IMG/VR virus record: IMGVR_UViG_3300020438_000023
Coordinates: 1-64,000 of that record
Length of the DNA stretch: 64,000 nucleotides
DNA from: a virus
Strand: one strand, 5' to 3'
Shown here: one piece after another, positions 34,345 through 43,423 of the stretch
How positions within the stretch are numbered: position 1 is the stretch's first letter
How the letters are laid out: each line of letters begins with the position of its first letter
Notes under the pieces: model-generated
The model's input: only the letters and a program-made list of their open reading frames with translations
Told to the model about the DNA's origin: nothing
Database searches by the model: none
Position numbers and translations under genes: made by a program

Positions 34345-36257
34345 CAGATCATTGTCTCCCTAGTAAATCTATATGTAACGATACCGTTGACTCCACTTTC
34401 TGGTGTCCACCAAAGTTCTACATTACCAGATTTAACTGTTGCGCCGACAGAAACTAGAAGATCACTACTATACATAATTGCATATTCCTGGGAATATGCT
34501 GTGGAGTCATTATCCATAACAAGAATTTTTTGAGATTGAATTCCTGATGAATGTTGGAAGAATAATGTATACTCTGAATTTACAAAGTCTGTAGATGTGT
34601 ATGTATTTGCAGTATATGCAATACCAGCAGAAGCAGTAAATGATCCAGATCCAGTTTCAATACCATAAACATTATTTACTTGGATAGAAGTTATTGGATT
34701 GGTTGTACCAAAACCAACATGAGATGATGTAGTGTGGATACCTGCATTTGTTTGTTGATCACTAAACTTACCACCACCAGAACCACCACCACTAATTCCA
34801 GTCAGTGCAGAACCATCAATTGCAGGTAAAGCACCAGTAAGTTGACCCGAAGGAAGACTTGTCAGACCAGCACCAGAACCACTAAATGATGATGCAGTTA
34901 TAATTCCACTTATTGATACATTACCACCAGTGTCTCTATTGACTAACTCTAACCAATTACCAGCGTGTGCAAAATATCCTTTGCCTTCTGAGTGAACATG
35001 AGCAAACATACCATGATATGACGCTGCACTCGGTAATGCTGCTAGATTAGCATATAAAGAAGGTATTTTGTTTTCACCTGATGATGCTTCAATTATACCA
35101 CCGAAAGTAGATACTCCTGATACGGAAGCATTAGTAAGTGCGGTAAGACCACTTATACTTACATTAGCAGTTGTGCTAATTCCTGCTGCAGTTCCACTCC
35201 AAGCATATGCAGTTCTTACCGTAACAACACCTGCCGAAATTGGTTCTATAGTAAACCCTTCAACAAAACTAATTGTTGCTGCAGTACCTACTGATGCTCC
35301 ATCATTTTGAATTTCTACACCAGTTCCTGTAGATGTAATATTTGTAAGTCCAGATCCATCTCCACTGTATTGTGCTGCGGTGAGAATTCCAAGAATTCTT
35401 ACATCGTTGAACGTGCTTGTTCCTACAGTATTAATTCCACTATTAATTTCTACGGTTACTCCTTCGCTACTGGTAAATACTGTCGCAGAATTTCCAGTAA
35501 AATCTATATCGCTTGTAGCAGCACTTACAATATTATTTTTATCTCTAACAGTAAGACTTCCAGATCCACCTCCACCTGTTCCATAAACAGTAACACCAGC
35601 ACCAGAACCAACTGCAGTAATAGCAACTCCAATAAAGTTTATAGAATTAACCCCGTTTGGATTACCTACTATTACTCCTTCTTCTTGAATGGTAACACCA
35701 AGGATACCGGTATTACCTCCGCCAACTGCTGCTGGATTATATGCGGCTACTTCAACAATATCTCCATCAAAGCACTCTTGATTTACTGAAAAATTAACTC
35801 CATTGTTTGCAATATAATCAGAAACATCAGATGCACCGTCTCCCCTTAATTTTACACCATTGATGTATACATCAAGGAACCCAATATTATATGCATAAGT
35901 AAATGTTGTTTGATTATCTGTAGCAATAAAAGTTTGCTGTGCTCTGACTGTGGTAGGGAAAGATGCCCACTCTACGCCACTACCAGTAGATCTCAAGTAT
36001 TGTCCTGGCGCACCGGTGGTATCACCAATAGTTACATTTGCTCCAGTAAACTGAACTTGATTAAATGTTGATATTCCACTAGCTCTTAAATTTCTGGTTG
36101 CACTAAAATCAGTACATCCGATAGATCCAATTACTCTGAGTTCTACATCAGGAAATATCGTACCTATACCAACTTTATTTGCATCTGAATCGACGTATAG
36201 AGTATTTTCGTCAACCTCTAAACCGTTCTTTACAACAAAATTCTTCTGAATAGCCAA
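34344..36257 (-). CDS. tail-fibre-like structural protein (637 aa), TTG start
   Basis: This 637-aa protein begins AIQKNFVVKNGLEVDENTLYVD, a common start of cyanophage fibre-like proteins, and continues with VGIGT and GISTF-type repeats and a Gly/Ser-rich middle. The C-terminal 110 residues form a different beta domain (TYTSTDFVNSEYTLFF, VELWWTPESG, TYRFTRETM). The only in-frame start after the upstream stop is a TTG at 36257, preceded by a GGGGATAG ribosome binding site and a perfect TATAAATA octamer 35 bases upstream. It overlaps the subtilase start by one base. Confidence 0.8.
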   Translation of the reverse strand: MAIQKNFVVKNGLEVDENTLYVDSDANKVGIGTIFPDVELRVIGSIGCTDFSATRNLRASGISTFNQVQFTGANVTIGDTTGAPGQYLRSTGSGVEWASFPTTVRAQQTFIATDNQTTFTYAYNIGFLDVYINGVKLRGDGASDVSDYIANNGVNFSVNQECFDGDIVEVAAYNPAAVGGGNTGILGVTIQEEGVIVGNPNGVNSINFIGVAITAVGSGAGVTVYGTGGGGSGSLTVRDKNNIVSAATSDIDFTGNSATVFTSSEGVTVEINSGINTVGTSTFNDVRILGILTAAQYSGDGSGLTNITSTGTGVEIQNDGASVGTAATISFVEGFTIEPISAGVVTVRTAYAWSGTAAGISTTANVSISGLTALTNASVSGVSTFGGIIEASSGENKIPSLYANLAALPSAASYHGMFAHVHSEGKGYFAHAGNWLELVNRDTGGNVSISGIITASSFSGSGAGLTSLPSGQLTGALPAIDGSALTGISGGGSGGGKFSDQQTNAGIHTTSSHVGFGTTNPITSIQVNNVYGIETGSGSFTASAGIAYTANTYTSTDFVNSEYTLFFQHSSGIQSQKILVMDNDSTAYSQEYAIMYSSDLLVSVGATVKSGNVELWWTPESGVNGIVTYRFTRETMI

Positions 36258-36291
36258 GGTTCACTATCCCCTTACTGATTTTAGTTTTAGT

Positions 36292-36299
36292 TATTTATA
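36292..36299 (-). promoter_or_regulatory. late promoter TATAAATA before the 637-aa gene
   Basis: A perfect T4 late octamer lies 35 bases before the TTG start and directly after the 809-aa gene stop. It probably drives the fibre-subtilase pair. Confidence 0.7.
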
Positions 36300-38729
36300 T
36301 CAAGTAGAGGCGTGATAAGCAGACCACTCAGCGAATACACTGAACTCATCGTTCGTATCATGAACAATCTTGAATTCTACAATATCAAAAGCATTTGATG
36401 AACCTGTTGTCGTACCAACTGGTTGAGCACCATTTCTCCAAAGATAGTTTGTTGGTGTCTGACCATTAACTTTAAGCACAACGTTACCAGTGTCCCAGTC
36501 ATTGGCAGCATCAGTAAATGTGATTAAAGTTGCTCTCACCATATATTTGCTATTTGTTGGAAGACCAGCGAGTTCAATATTCTCTATTCCGTTACTAGCC
36601 TCGCCACCAATTACGGAAGGTGCCGTAGCAAAGTCCCAATATAATGTATCTGTTGAACCACTAGTAAATGCTACACCAGTAATATTATTAAAGTCTCCTG
36701 CATTTCTTAAACTAGTATCAGGATCTAATTCATCATAAACAAATCCAGTGAATGTTGAAAGTCCTGCTCTAAGAGTAAGCGTATTGAGATTTCCTGCAAC
36801 ATCTACAGACTTGTTAGCATCGATATTCGCGGAGAATGTAGCAGTTTCAGCAACATTAAGAACATCTAACTCAGTAGTTCCGTCAACATCAAGATCTCCA
36901 TCAAGTTCAACTCTAGAAGCAAAAGTTGTTACTCCAGCAATACTTACATTATCAAGATTGGTATGACCATCAACATCTAAGTCAGCATCGGCGTCAATGT
37001 TACCTGCAAAAGTTGTTACTCCAGCAATACTTACGTTATCTAAGTTTGTATGCCCATCTACATCTAGTTCTACAAAGTCACCATTTCCAATAAATGTTGT
37101 TGCTGTTACAACACCAGCAATACTCACATTATCAAGATTGGTATGACCATCTACATCCAAATCTGCTTGAGCAGTAATGTTACCAGATATCGTAAGTCCT
37201 GTTAGAGTACCAACCGAAGTAATGTTTGGTTGTGCTGCTGTATCAACTTCTCCAGACAAACTACCAGTGAATGTGGTTGCTGTAATAGCCCCACCAACAG
37301 TTACATTATCTAAGTTGGTATGACCATCAACATCTAGGTCTCCAGTTATATCTAAATTAACACCAACTGCAAGGGTAGATCCATTGAAGGTTAGATTGGC
37401 ATCGTCCTCAAGTTCACCACCAGTTCCAGCAATAATAACACGGTTATCTGTTAGATCTTCTACCTTGAAAGTATTTGCTTGTCCACCAGCATTAATATCA
37501 AGTAAACCTGAAGTTGTAGTTACACCAGCAATACTCACATTATCAAGATTGGTATGACCATCTACATCTAGTTCTACAAAGTCACCATTTCCAACAAATG
37601 TTGTTGCTGTTACAACACCAGCAATACTTACGTTATCGAGATTTGTGTGACCATCGACATCTAAGTCAGCATTAGCGTCAATGTTACCTGTGAAAGTTGT
37701 TACTCCAACAATACTTACATTTCTAAGATCTGTTTGTCCAGTTACATCAAGTTCCGTTAGTGTACCAAGTTTGGTTATACTAGTTTGTTCCGCAGTATTA
37801 ATCGATCCAGCTAGATTACCGGTAAATGTAGTGGCAGTGATAGCACCAGAAACATTTACATTATCAAGATTGGTATGACCATCTACATCTAAATCTCCAC
37901 CGATTGTAGCAGCACCACTAACTTGAACTCCTGCAAGTGTTCCTACATTTTGAAGAGAAGAGTTAGTTACAGCCGAACCTACAGTCGTTGATGAAAGAAC
38001 ATCTGTTCCATTAATTTTAAAAGTCTTACTAGCAGCAAGATCAATATTCTCGGAGAACGTCCAAGAATCTGTAGAGTCAACCCAATTAATTGTTTTATTT
38101 CCTTCTCCAGATTCTAGTGTAATACCACCACCATCAGAAGATGCGTCGGTAAGGGATCCACTAGCAAGAATAATATTTTTATCGTCTACAGTTAAAGTAG
38201 TTGAGTTTACGGTTGTTGTATCTCCATCTACTTGAAGATCGCCATTGATTACAACTGTTCCTGTGTTTGTCCCAATACCTGCAGGATCAATTGTAATTGT
38301 TGCTGGACCACTAATTGTGTTTGAAGATATCCTAATATCGGATCCTTCCGTTCCTGTTGATAATAATGCTGCTGTTAAAATTCCAGTAGCATTTAATGTA
38401 TTAGTTTCTGTATGGCCTAATATATCAATGTTTCCGTTTAAATCAATATTAGATCCAAAAGTAGAGATACCACTTACATTTAGACTTGCAAAATCATTTG
38501 GTGCAAGAACAATAGCAGCTTCTATTGTTGCAGTTGTGGTTGCATCTAAGTCGATGATATTTTTTAATTCAAACCCTGAACTAACAACCTCTGTTACTCC
38601 AATCGAAACAGAATCGCCAGCAAGAGATCCCGATGCAGTAATTATACCTGAAATAACGACACCCTTATCAAAAACTGGGGCACCATTACCATCTCTATTT
38701 CTTATAGTATCAACGAATAGCTGGGACAT
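36300..38729 (-). CDS. tail fibre with tandem GHTNLDNV repeats (809 aa)
   Basis: This 809-aa fibre-like protein begins SQLFVDTIRNRDGNGAPVFD, a frequent fibre N-terminus in these phages. Between about 36880 and 37880 it carries seven copies of a repeat containing DVDGHTNLDNVxxxG, plus a degenerate copy (DVDGTTELDVLNV), each extending into ITATTF or TTFAGNIDA strands. The C-terminal 130 residues form a separate beta domain (DTLYWDFATAPSV, VVLKVNGQTPTNYLWRNG, EFSVFAEWSAYHAST), possibly the tip. Copy number is likely variable between relatives. An ACTAAATA octamer lies 25 bases upstream. Confidence 0.85.
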   Translation of the reverse strand: MSQLFVDTIRNRDGNGAPVFDKGVVISGIITASGSLAGDSVSIGVTEVVSSGFELKNIIDLDATTTATIEAAIVLAPNDFASLNVSGISTFGSNIDLNGNIDILGHTETNTLNATGILTAALLSTGTEGSDIRISSNTISGPATITIDPAGIGTNTGTVVINGDLQVDGDTTTVNSTTLTVDDKNIILASGSLTDASSDGGGITLESGEGNKTINWVDSTDSWTFSENIDLAASKTFKINGTDVLSSTTVGSAVTNSSLQNVGTLAGVQVSGAATIGGDLDVDGHTNLDNVNVSGAITATTFTGNLAGSINTAEQTSITKLGTLTELDVTGQTDLRNVSIVGVTTFTGNIDANADLDVDGHTNLDNVSIAGVVTATTFVGNGDFVELDVDGHTNLDNVSIAGVTTTSGLLDINAGGQANTFKVEDLTDNRVIIAGTGGELEDDANLTFNGSTLAVGVNLDITGDLDVDGHTNLDNVTVGGAITATTFTGSLSGEVDTAAQPNITSVGTLTGLTISGNITAQADLDVDGHTNLDNVSIAGVVTATTFIGNGDFVELDVDGHTNLDNVSIAGVTTFAGNIDADADLDVDGHTNLDNVSIAGVTTFASRVELDGDLDVDGTTELDVLNVAETATFSANIDANKSVDVAGNLNTLTLRAGLSTFTGFVYDELDPDTSLRNAGDFNNITGVAFTSGSTDTLYWDFATAPSVIGGEASNGIENIELAGLPTNSKYMVRATLITFTDAANDWDTGNVVLKVNGQTPTNYLWRNGAQPVGTTTGSSNAFDIVEFKIVHDTNDEFSVFAEWSAYHAST
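36880..37880 (-). repeat. tandem coding repeats (GHTNLDNV units)
   Basis: Seven near-identical DNA copies encoding DVDGHTNLDNV, with variable spacers of one to three strands, occur in the 809-aa fibre gene. Near-identical blocks of tens of bases recur, for instance around 36930-37160 and 37510-37660, giving substrate for homologous expansion or contraction. Confidence 0.8.
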
Positions 38730-38752
38730 TCTCGTCTTTTTCTAGTATGTCT

Positions 38753-39238
38753 TTATTTAGTAGGGCTAGGCTCAATTGGCCACCGAACATTCCATGGATA
38801 TTCTTTTTGTGATGGTATATCTCTTAATTTTTCTCTATAGTCCAAAAATCCTTGTATAAATTCATCAGAATAGCGTTCATTCTCACGGACATCATACATC
38901 ATAGTCCAATCACTTCCTCTTAATTTTTCATCTCGCAATCTTTTAATTTCGAGTTTTTTTAATTCTGTAGATTTTTCAATCTCTTCTGCAGACATTGCCC
39001 CTGTTTCCCAAGTCTGCATAAAAATTCCATCAGAATTTCTTACAGGAACAGTTTCTTCAACTTTAAAATGTCTTCCCGGAATTGGAGGTTTTGTATATTG
39101 ATATAAACCATAACCAAAAGGTTCTACACAATCTGTAGTTAGAGATCTAGGAAAGGATGTATTGTTGTACAGTTTTCTAAAGTTTTTTTCATCAATAGGA
39201 TTTCCAACAGGGATTCCATTTTCTAATTTTACTAACAT
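38753..39238 (-). CDS. tail-fibre assembly chaperone (Phage_tail_APC-like)
   Basis: This 161-aa protein has at its C-terminus the pattern of phage tail assembly chaperones: helix ELKKLEIKRLRDEKL followed by GSDWTMMYDV, then FLDYREKLRDIPSQ and the end YPWNVRWPIEP. The N-terminal half (LVKLENGIPVGNPIDEKNF...) resembles proteins paired with fibres. It likely helps fold or trimerise the neighbouring fibre or adhesin, acting in the cytoplasm. It lies between the Gly-rich adhesin candidate and the 809-aa fibre, with ACTAAATA 27 bases upstream. Confidence 0.8.
   Translation of the reverse strand: MLVKLENGIPVGNPIDEKNFRKLYNNTSFPRSLTTDCVEPFGYGLYQYTKPPIPGRHFKVEETVPVRNSDGIFMQTWETGAMSAEEIEKSTELKKLEIKRLRDEKLRGSDWTMMYDVRENERYSDEFIQGFLDYREKLRDIPSQKEYPWNVRWPIEPSPTK
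38754..38761 (-). promoter_or_regulatory. late-promoter-like ACTAAATA before the 809-aa fibre gene
   Basis: ACTAAATA lies 25 bases before the ATG of the 809-aa gene and overlaps the end of the chaperone gene. Confidence 0.35.
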
Positions 39239-39250
39239 TTAAAATCTCTA

Positions 39251-40153
39251 CTATATCTCTTGAGTATTTAGTGAGGGGAATTGTCTAATATTCCCTGGCC
39301 ATATTATACGGACAGCACCACCACCACCAGAACCACCTGCAATGTATAAATTCGGAACCGTTGTTTTTAAAAATCCAGATCTTCCACCTCCACCAAATAA
39401 ACCACCATTCAAATCACCATTTGTACCATTACTTCCTCCTCCAGATGCAGTTGCATTTCCTAAACCGGAATCAGACGTTGCACCGAGTCCACCAGTTCCA
39501 TCTGAACCTTGTCCATAAACTCCTGTACCACCTCCAGATGATGCTCTACCTGGTTGAGTTGATGAAAATGTTTGTGCGAAAGATCCACCTCCACCACCTC
39601 CAGCACCACCAGTTCCAGCATCACCGGGATTTCCTTGAGAAGAACTTCCACCTTGCCCACCAGATCCGCCATTTCCTGTATATCCACCAGCACCACCGCC
39701 ACCATATCCTTGAGAAGCATTAGATGCTCCACCGTTTCCTCCACCATCACCGCCAGAGAAAACTCCAGAGTTACCATTAGAAAAACCACCATAGGCAATT
39801 AATGTTGTTAAATCGGCAGTAAAACTGGAAAGACCTCCATTTTCTCCTGATAATGGACTTACAGAACTTCCTTGAGAATCTCCTCCTTTTCCTACAACAA
39901 CATCATACGATTGACCAGGAATTACACTTATATTATTAGCATAAACTAAACCTCCTCCACCTCCACCAGGAAAATTACTAGTAGCGACTAAAGGACTAGC
40001 TCCTCCACCAATACATACAACACTTACACTTCTTACTTTTGGTGGAGCAACCCAGGTAAAAGATCCCGAGGTTGTAAATAATGCCTCATCATCAGTTGGA
40101 GATGCCGCTAAAATTGCGGAAGACATCATCATAAATTGAGATAAAAAATTCAT
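39251..40153 (-). CDS. glycine-rich adhesin candidate (300 aa)
   Basis: This 300-aa protein has a short N-terminal region (FTTSGSFTWVAPPKVRSVSV), typical of the phage glycine-rich domain start, followed by about 190 residues with many GG and GGG blocks (PGGGGGGL, GGDGGGNGGASNASQGYGGG, GGSGGQGG). This layout resembles polyglycine-II adhesins that cap tail fibres, such as the gp38 class of some T-even phages; I infer the analogy from composition and location. The chaperone gene follows 12 bases downstream. The ATG overlaps the 108-aa gene stop (ATGA). The N-terminal MNFLSQFMMMSSAILAAS is hydrophobic but not a convincing secretion signal. Confidence 0.75.
   Translation of the reverse strand: MNFLSQFMMMSSAILAASPTDDEALFTTSGSFTWVAPPKVRSVSVVCIGGGASPLVATSNFPGGGGGGLVYANNISVIPGQSYDVVVGKGGDSQGSSVSPLSGENGGLSSFTADLTTLIAYGGFSNGNSGVFSGGDGGGNGGASNASQGYGGGGAGGYTGNGGSGGQGGSSSQGNPGDAGTGGAGGGGGGSFAQTFSSTQPGRASSGGGTGVYGQGSDGTGGLGATSDSGLGNATASGGGSNGTNGDLNGGLFGGGGRSGFLKTTVPNLYIAGGSGGGGAVRIIWPGNIRQFPSLNTQEI
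39265..39272 (-). promoter_or_regulatory. late-promoter-like ACTAAATA before the chaperone gene
   Basis: ACTAAATA lies 27 bases before the ATG of the tail assembly chaperone gene, inside the end of the Gly-rich gene. Confidence 0.3.
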
Positions 40154-40476
40154 GAGGATACTGTTGGATTTACTATTATTGAACCTTCAACTAATTTCAT
40201 TATTTTATTAGTAGAAGAATTTTCGGAAATAATATCAAAATAATTTCTACCTTCTGTTAGATCGTCGGTAACACTATTACCCATTGATATAACAACTACA
40301 TTATTAGTTGTATCAATGTGAGTATCGAAACTATACGAAGTACTCGCTGTTTCGTGCTTTCTGATCTTAGCTGTTATCGTTTCTGTACCAACTAAAGTAG
40401 TTAGGGCAATAGAAACTTTTTTCTCAAAATCAGTTCCTTTATATATTGCTAATGATGTTACTGCAGGAACACTCAT
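40150..40476 (-). CDS. beta-rich fibre-island protein (108 aa)
   Basis: This 108-aa protein has a beta-sandwich pattern: YKGTDFEKKVSIALTTLVGT, ITAKIRKHETAS, VVVISMGNSVTDDLTEGRNY, then KLVEGSIIVNPTVSS. This order (strand, 'IRK', strand, 'LxxGxYxYD', 'VxGxIxVxP') resembles small phage baseplate or fibre-connector proteins, but I cannot assign a named family. It overlaps the adhesin candidate by four bases and has AATAAATA 25 bases upstream, so the 108-aa protein and the adhesin form a two-gene unit. Confidence 0.7.
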   Translation of the reverse strand: MSVPAVTSLAIYKGTDFEKKVSIALTTLVGTETITAKIRKHETASTSYSFDTHIDTTNNVVVISMGNSVTDDLTEGRNYFDIISENSSTNKIMKLVEGSIIVNPTVSS

Positions 40477-40499
40477 TGGATTTGCGTTTAGATATAAGA

Positions 40500-40919
40500 T
40501 TATTTATTATCTTGCTGCTGTTTTAAAAGTTTTGCTAAATCTGCGGTAGATCCAACAAAAAGTGCGTTGGTAACATTCGTTGGACCTTTTGAATTCTCTC
40601 CTTCAACATCTTTTAGTTTTTTCTGAAGATCTAATAATTTATCTGTTGCATCTGCAACACTTTTAATTAATTGCCCAGCAACTTCATATGCTCTTGCTTG
40701 CTCAGTTTCTTGGGCTAATTCAAGAATACCATTAATTGCTTCTTGACCTTTTTCAATTAAAGAGTATAAATTTCCTCTTGTATAGTCATAGTCTTTTTTA
40801 ATATCATCAGAGGTTGCCTTTATTTCCTCAATTTTATTTTTTGAAATTGAGGAGTCTACCTCTACTATATCTGCTTCAACATTAAAAGTATCATCTAGTT
40901 CGTCAAATTTATTACTCAT
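40500..40919 (-). CDS. gp16: gp16 small terminase subunit
   Basis: This protein of about 139 aa (T4 gp16: 164) matches the helical small terminase: DYDYTRGNLYSLIEKGQEAI, then ARAYEVAGQLIKSVADATDK and LLDLQKKLKDVEGE form the two long helices, and the C-terminal TNALFVGSTADLAKLLKQ is the conserved gp17-contact type tail. I chose the ATG at 40919, which overlaps the gene 15 stop (ATGA); an ATG six bases upstream is possible. The sites for DNA recognition are not identifiable by eye. It is separated from gene 17 by the fibre island. Confidence 0.9.
   Translation of the reverse strand: MSNKFDELDDTFNVEADIVEVDSSISKNKIEEIKATSDDIKKDYDYTRGNLYSLIEKGQEAINGILELAQETEQARAYEVAGQLIKSVADATDKLLDLQKKLKDVEGENSKGPTNVTNALFVGSTADLAKLLKQQQDNK
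40501..40508 (-). promoter_or_regulatory. late promoter AATAAATA before the 108-aa gene
   Basis: AATAAATA lies 25 bases before the ATG of the 108-aa gene, overlapping the gene 16 stop codon. It marks the entry to the fibre island. Confidence 0.5.
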
Positions 40920-41917
40920 GACCATTCACCATCAAATCCAAAATCATCACCAATTTCAATCTTGGCGTTATCAGCTTCACTAATTAATTTGACTCCTGTT
41001 CCGCCAACATGATCAATAACAGAAGTTGAATAGAATCCTCGTGTTACTCTAAGTTTGTTGCCGTTTACATCAGAGACATATACAGTTTCTTCTCCGATCG
41101 ATAGTTTATCTCCTGCAACAATTCCAGAGGAAGAAATAACTTCAAGTACTGTTTCTGTTTTGAGTAAATCTTTGAGTAATGATGTAGTATTATTCTCAGA
41201 ATAACTCTTGGTCGCAACTGGTTCTGCAGTATATCTAACATCAATTTGTCTAGACCCAGAACCACCAGCACCAAATCCAATAACAGACTTTTTGATAATA
41301 TCTGTTGTAGCTCCAGTAGAAATTGGTCCGAAGATATATGTTTTTGCGGTAAATCTTAAAGTATAAATTAATGATCTTCTTGTTTCAAAGTTACCTTCAT
41401 ATTGATCATCCATTGATATAGAATTCAAAATAATTGGAACATCTCTTCTCTCACCAATAGTTTCGAGTAGATTAACAGTCATTGTATATTGTGGTTGAAA
41501 ATATGGTAAAATTTGCTCCACAATTTGAAGCATCTCATCATTTATTTTTGTATAGATACTTAATTCAAAATCTACATTATATGGTACCGGCATATAATTC
41601 TTTCTAATATCCGAACCGTCGTCTTTTGTTCCCGATAAAAATGTTTGAGTTGTTGTTACTTTTCTCGATGAGTCATATGAAATACCAGTCATCTCAAAAG
41701 ACATTCTGGGTAACGTAATTTGAGTTGCTTTATTTAAATCTGGAGATTGCTCAAGTCTAGCAAGAAACTTTTGCATAGGTCCATATGCAAGAGGCACTTT
41801 TACTACTGAGGTAACATTATCTGAAGCATCCGTCTTCTTAATATCAATATCATTAAAAAGTGTTCCGAAAGATATTACCGTTTTTCTTAATATCTCGTGG
41901 TAGAAGTACTCAAACAT
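40916..41917 (-). CDS. gp15: gp15 tail completion / proximal sheath stabiliser
   Basis: This 333-aa protein (T4: 272 aa) is the tail terminator ring that caps tube and sheath and joins the head. FEYFYHEILRKTVISFGTLF at the N-terminus, VPLAYGPMQKFLARLEQ, LPRMSFEMTGISYDSSRK and YNVDFELSIYTKINDEMLQI follow the T4 gp15 pattern. The C-terminal 90 residues (about 240-333) are an extra segment (TVLEVISSSGIVAGDKLSIG, LRVTRGFYST) not present in T4. It overlaps gene 16 by four bases. No clear Shine-Dalgarno precedes the ATG. Confidence 0.92.
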   Translation of the reverse strand: MFEYFYHEILRKTVISFGTLFNDIDIKKTDASDNVTSVVKVPLAYGPMQKFLARLEQSPDLNKATQITLPRMSFEMTGISYDSSRKVTTTQTFLSGTKDDGSDIRKNYMPVPYNVDFELSIYTKINDEMLQIVEQILPYFQPQYTMTVNLLETIGERRDVPIILNSISMDDQYEGNFETRRSLIYTLRFTAKTYIFGPISTGATTDIIKKSVIGFGAGGSGSRQIDVRYTAEPVATKSYSENNTTSLLKDLLKTETVLEVISSSGIVAGDKLSIGEETVYVSDVNGNKLRVTRGFYSTSVIDHVGGTGVKLISEADNAKIEIGDDFGFDGEWS

Positions 41918-41959
41918 TATACTAAATGATAATTATATACTATTTAACAAAAGTAACCC

Positions 41960-43417
41960 TTATGGAAGACCAAATGGATTAGATTCGCTGAAATCTAATA
42001 TGTTGTCTCCTTCAGTTTCAAAATCATTATTAGATGCAAAAGGATCAGGTAGATTGAATTTATCAGCAATAGATCCTGGAGTTGCCTTATGTCTTGCTCC
42101 AGATTCTTCTCCAACGAATTCATCGTAGATATTAAAGTCTCCCGTGATTCGTGCAAGATTTAATTGGTTTGTAGTAGAGTTCCAATATCTAACTATACCA
42201 GTAACTGAACTACTAGACCCAACAACTGTTTCTCCAATGATATAATCACCAGATCCTGCAAGATAAGGATCTGCAATTGTTATTGTTGGTGGATTTGTCT
42301 TTGCATATCCAGCACCAGCATCAAGTATTTGAATTGATGTAATAGTTCCTGCACTACTTACAACAACTTCAGCAATTGCTGAAGTACCAGATCCGACAGG
42401 AGCACTGAAAGTAACTGCAGGAAGACCGAAATATCCAGATCCACCATCAGTTACAGTTATAATTCCAACTACTCCATTACCAGTTACTGCAGTTCCTACA
42501 AATCCAGATCCACCTCCTCCAGAAGTTGTTACAAGGGGGTCTGAAGTATATCCATATCCAGTGTTGGTTATCCTAACACCTTGAACTCTAGATCTATCAG
42601 TATTTGTTTCGCAATAATCAATAAGTCCGGTGATCATTGTTGCTATACCAACAGCAGTCAATCCATCATCAGGAGCTTTTGAAAATATGATATCTGGTGT
42701 TGATGTATATCCAGTTCCTCTATTTGTAATGGTTACATACCTTACACCACCATCAAATACTGTAGTTTCTGCTAATGCTGTAGATCCAATACCAAGCATC
42801 GTATAGATTCTTGTCCCTGCTAAGTTTGCACCAATACCACTTACCGCAGATCCAGCAACTCCACCAATCGATACTTCTGTTCCTAGTAATGCGGTATCAA
42901 TTGCATCCACATCAGTATCGATGATTTCATCACCATACCGGAATAGTTCACATCTTAGTTTATATACATAATTTTTTCTTAATTGATAGAAAGGTTGTTC
43001 GTGCTCTACAAACTTAATTTCAAATATACGATTGCCTAAAGGGAAAAATATAAGATCACCTTCTTTAGGTCTACTGGATAATTTTATATTGTTCTTACTT
43101 TCTATTAATGGTTTAACATATTCTTCGTAACGTTCTCTAGAGATAGTGAGATTTAAATCGTCTTGAGATTCAATACCAAATTTACTCATTATTTCACCAG
43201 ATCCTTCATATCCTTCGCTTGTATCTACATATGCTTCAATAGGATATGCATCCCTAAATTCAGAATCAACTACCTCTCTTATAATAGTCTTTTCATTTAC
43301 ATAAAGTCTTGGGATGTAGTATACATCTACCCCATACATCCGAAGTTGTTCATTAACTAAATCTTGAATAAGATTTTGTTCTGACTTAGTTCCTTGTTGA
43401 AAAAATGGATTGAGCAT
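41960..43417 (-). CDS. gp14: gp14 neck protein with inserted GxGY modules
   Basis: The N-terminal 170 residues (LNPFFQQGTKSEQNLIQDLV, VYYIPRLYVNEKTIIREV, GDLIFFPLGNRIFEI, YKLRCELFRYGDE) and the C-terminal 60 residues (LPDPFASNNDFETEGDNILD) match T4 gp14. In between lies an insert of over 200 residues with several GxGYxxxPxVTxS beta units (for example TNRGTGYTSTPDIIFS). This explains the 485-aa length against 256 in T4. With gp13, gp14 forms the neck ring that seals the filled head. The insert is probably exposed on the outside of the neck. Its stop is followed by gene 15 after 42 bases. Confidence 0.9.
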   Translation of the reverse strand: MLNPFFQQGTKSEQNLIQDLVNEQLRMYGVDVYYIPRLYVNEKTIIREVVDSEFRDAYPIEAYVDTSEGYEGSGEIMSKFGIESQDDLNLTISRERYEEYVKPLIESKNNIKLSSRPKEGDLIFFPLGNRIFEIKFVEHEQPFYQLRKNYVYKLRCELFRYGDEIIDTDVDAIDTALLGTEVSIGGVAGSAVSGIGANLAGTRIYTMLGIGSTALAETTVFDGGVRYVTITNRGTGYTSTPDIIFSKAPDDGLTAVGIATMITGLIDYCETNTDRSRVQGVRITNTGYGYTSDPLVTTSGGGGSGFVGTAVTGNGVVGIITVTDGGSGYFGLPAVTFSAPVGSGTSAIAEVVVSSAGTITSIQILDAGAGYAKTNPPTITIADPYLAGSGDYIIGETVVGSSSSVTGIVRYWNSTTNQLNLARITGDFNIYDEFVGEESGARHKATPGSIADKFNLPDPFASNNDFETEGDNILDFSESNPFGLP

Positions 43418-43423
43418 ATCTTA

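Noticed and set aside
34740-38745. Plus-strand frames of 80-166 codons in the fibre genes
   Set aside because: They lie antisense to well-supported fibre genes, have repetitive low-complexity products and no ribosome sites.
39361-39798. His/Val-rich frames on both strands in the Gly-rich gene
   Set aside because: They are by-products of glycine codon repeats (GGN read in other frames) and have no start signals.
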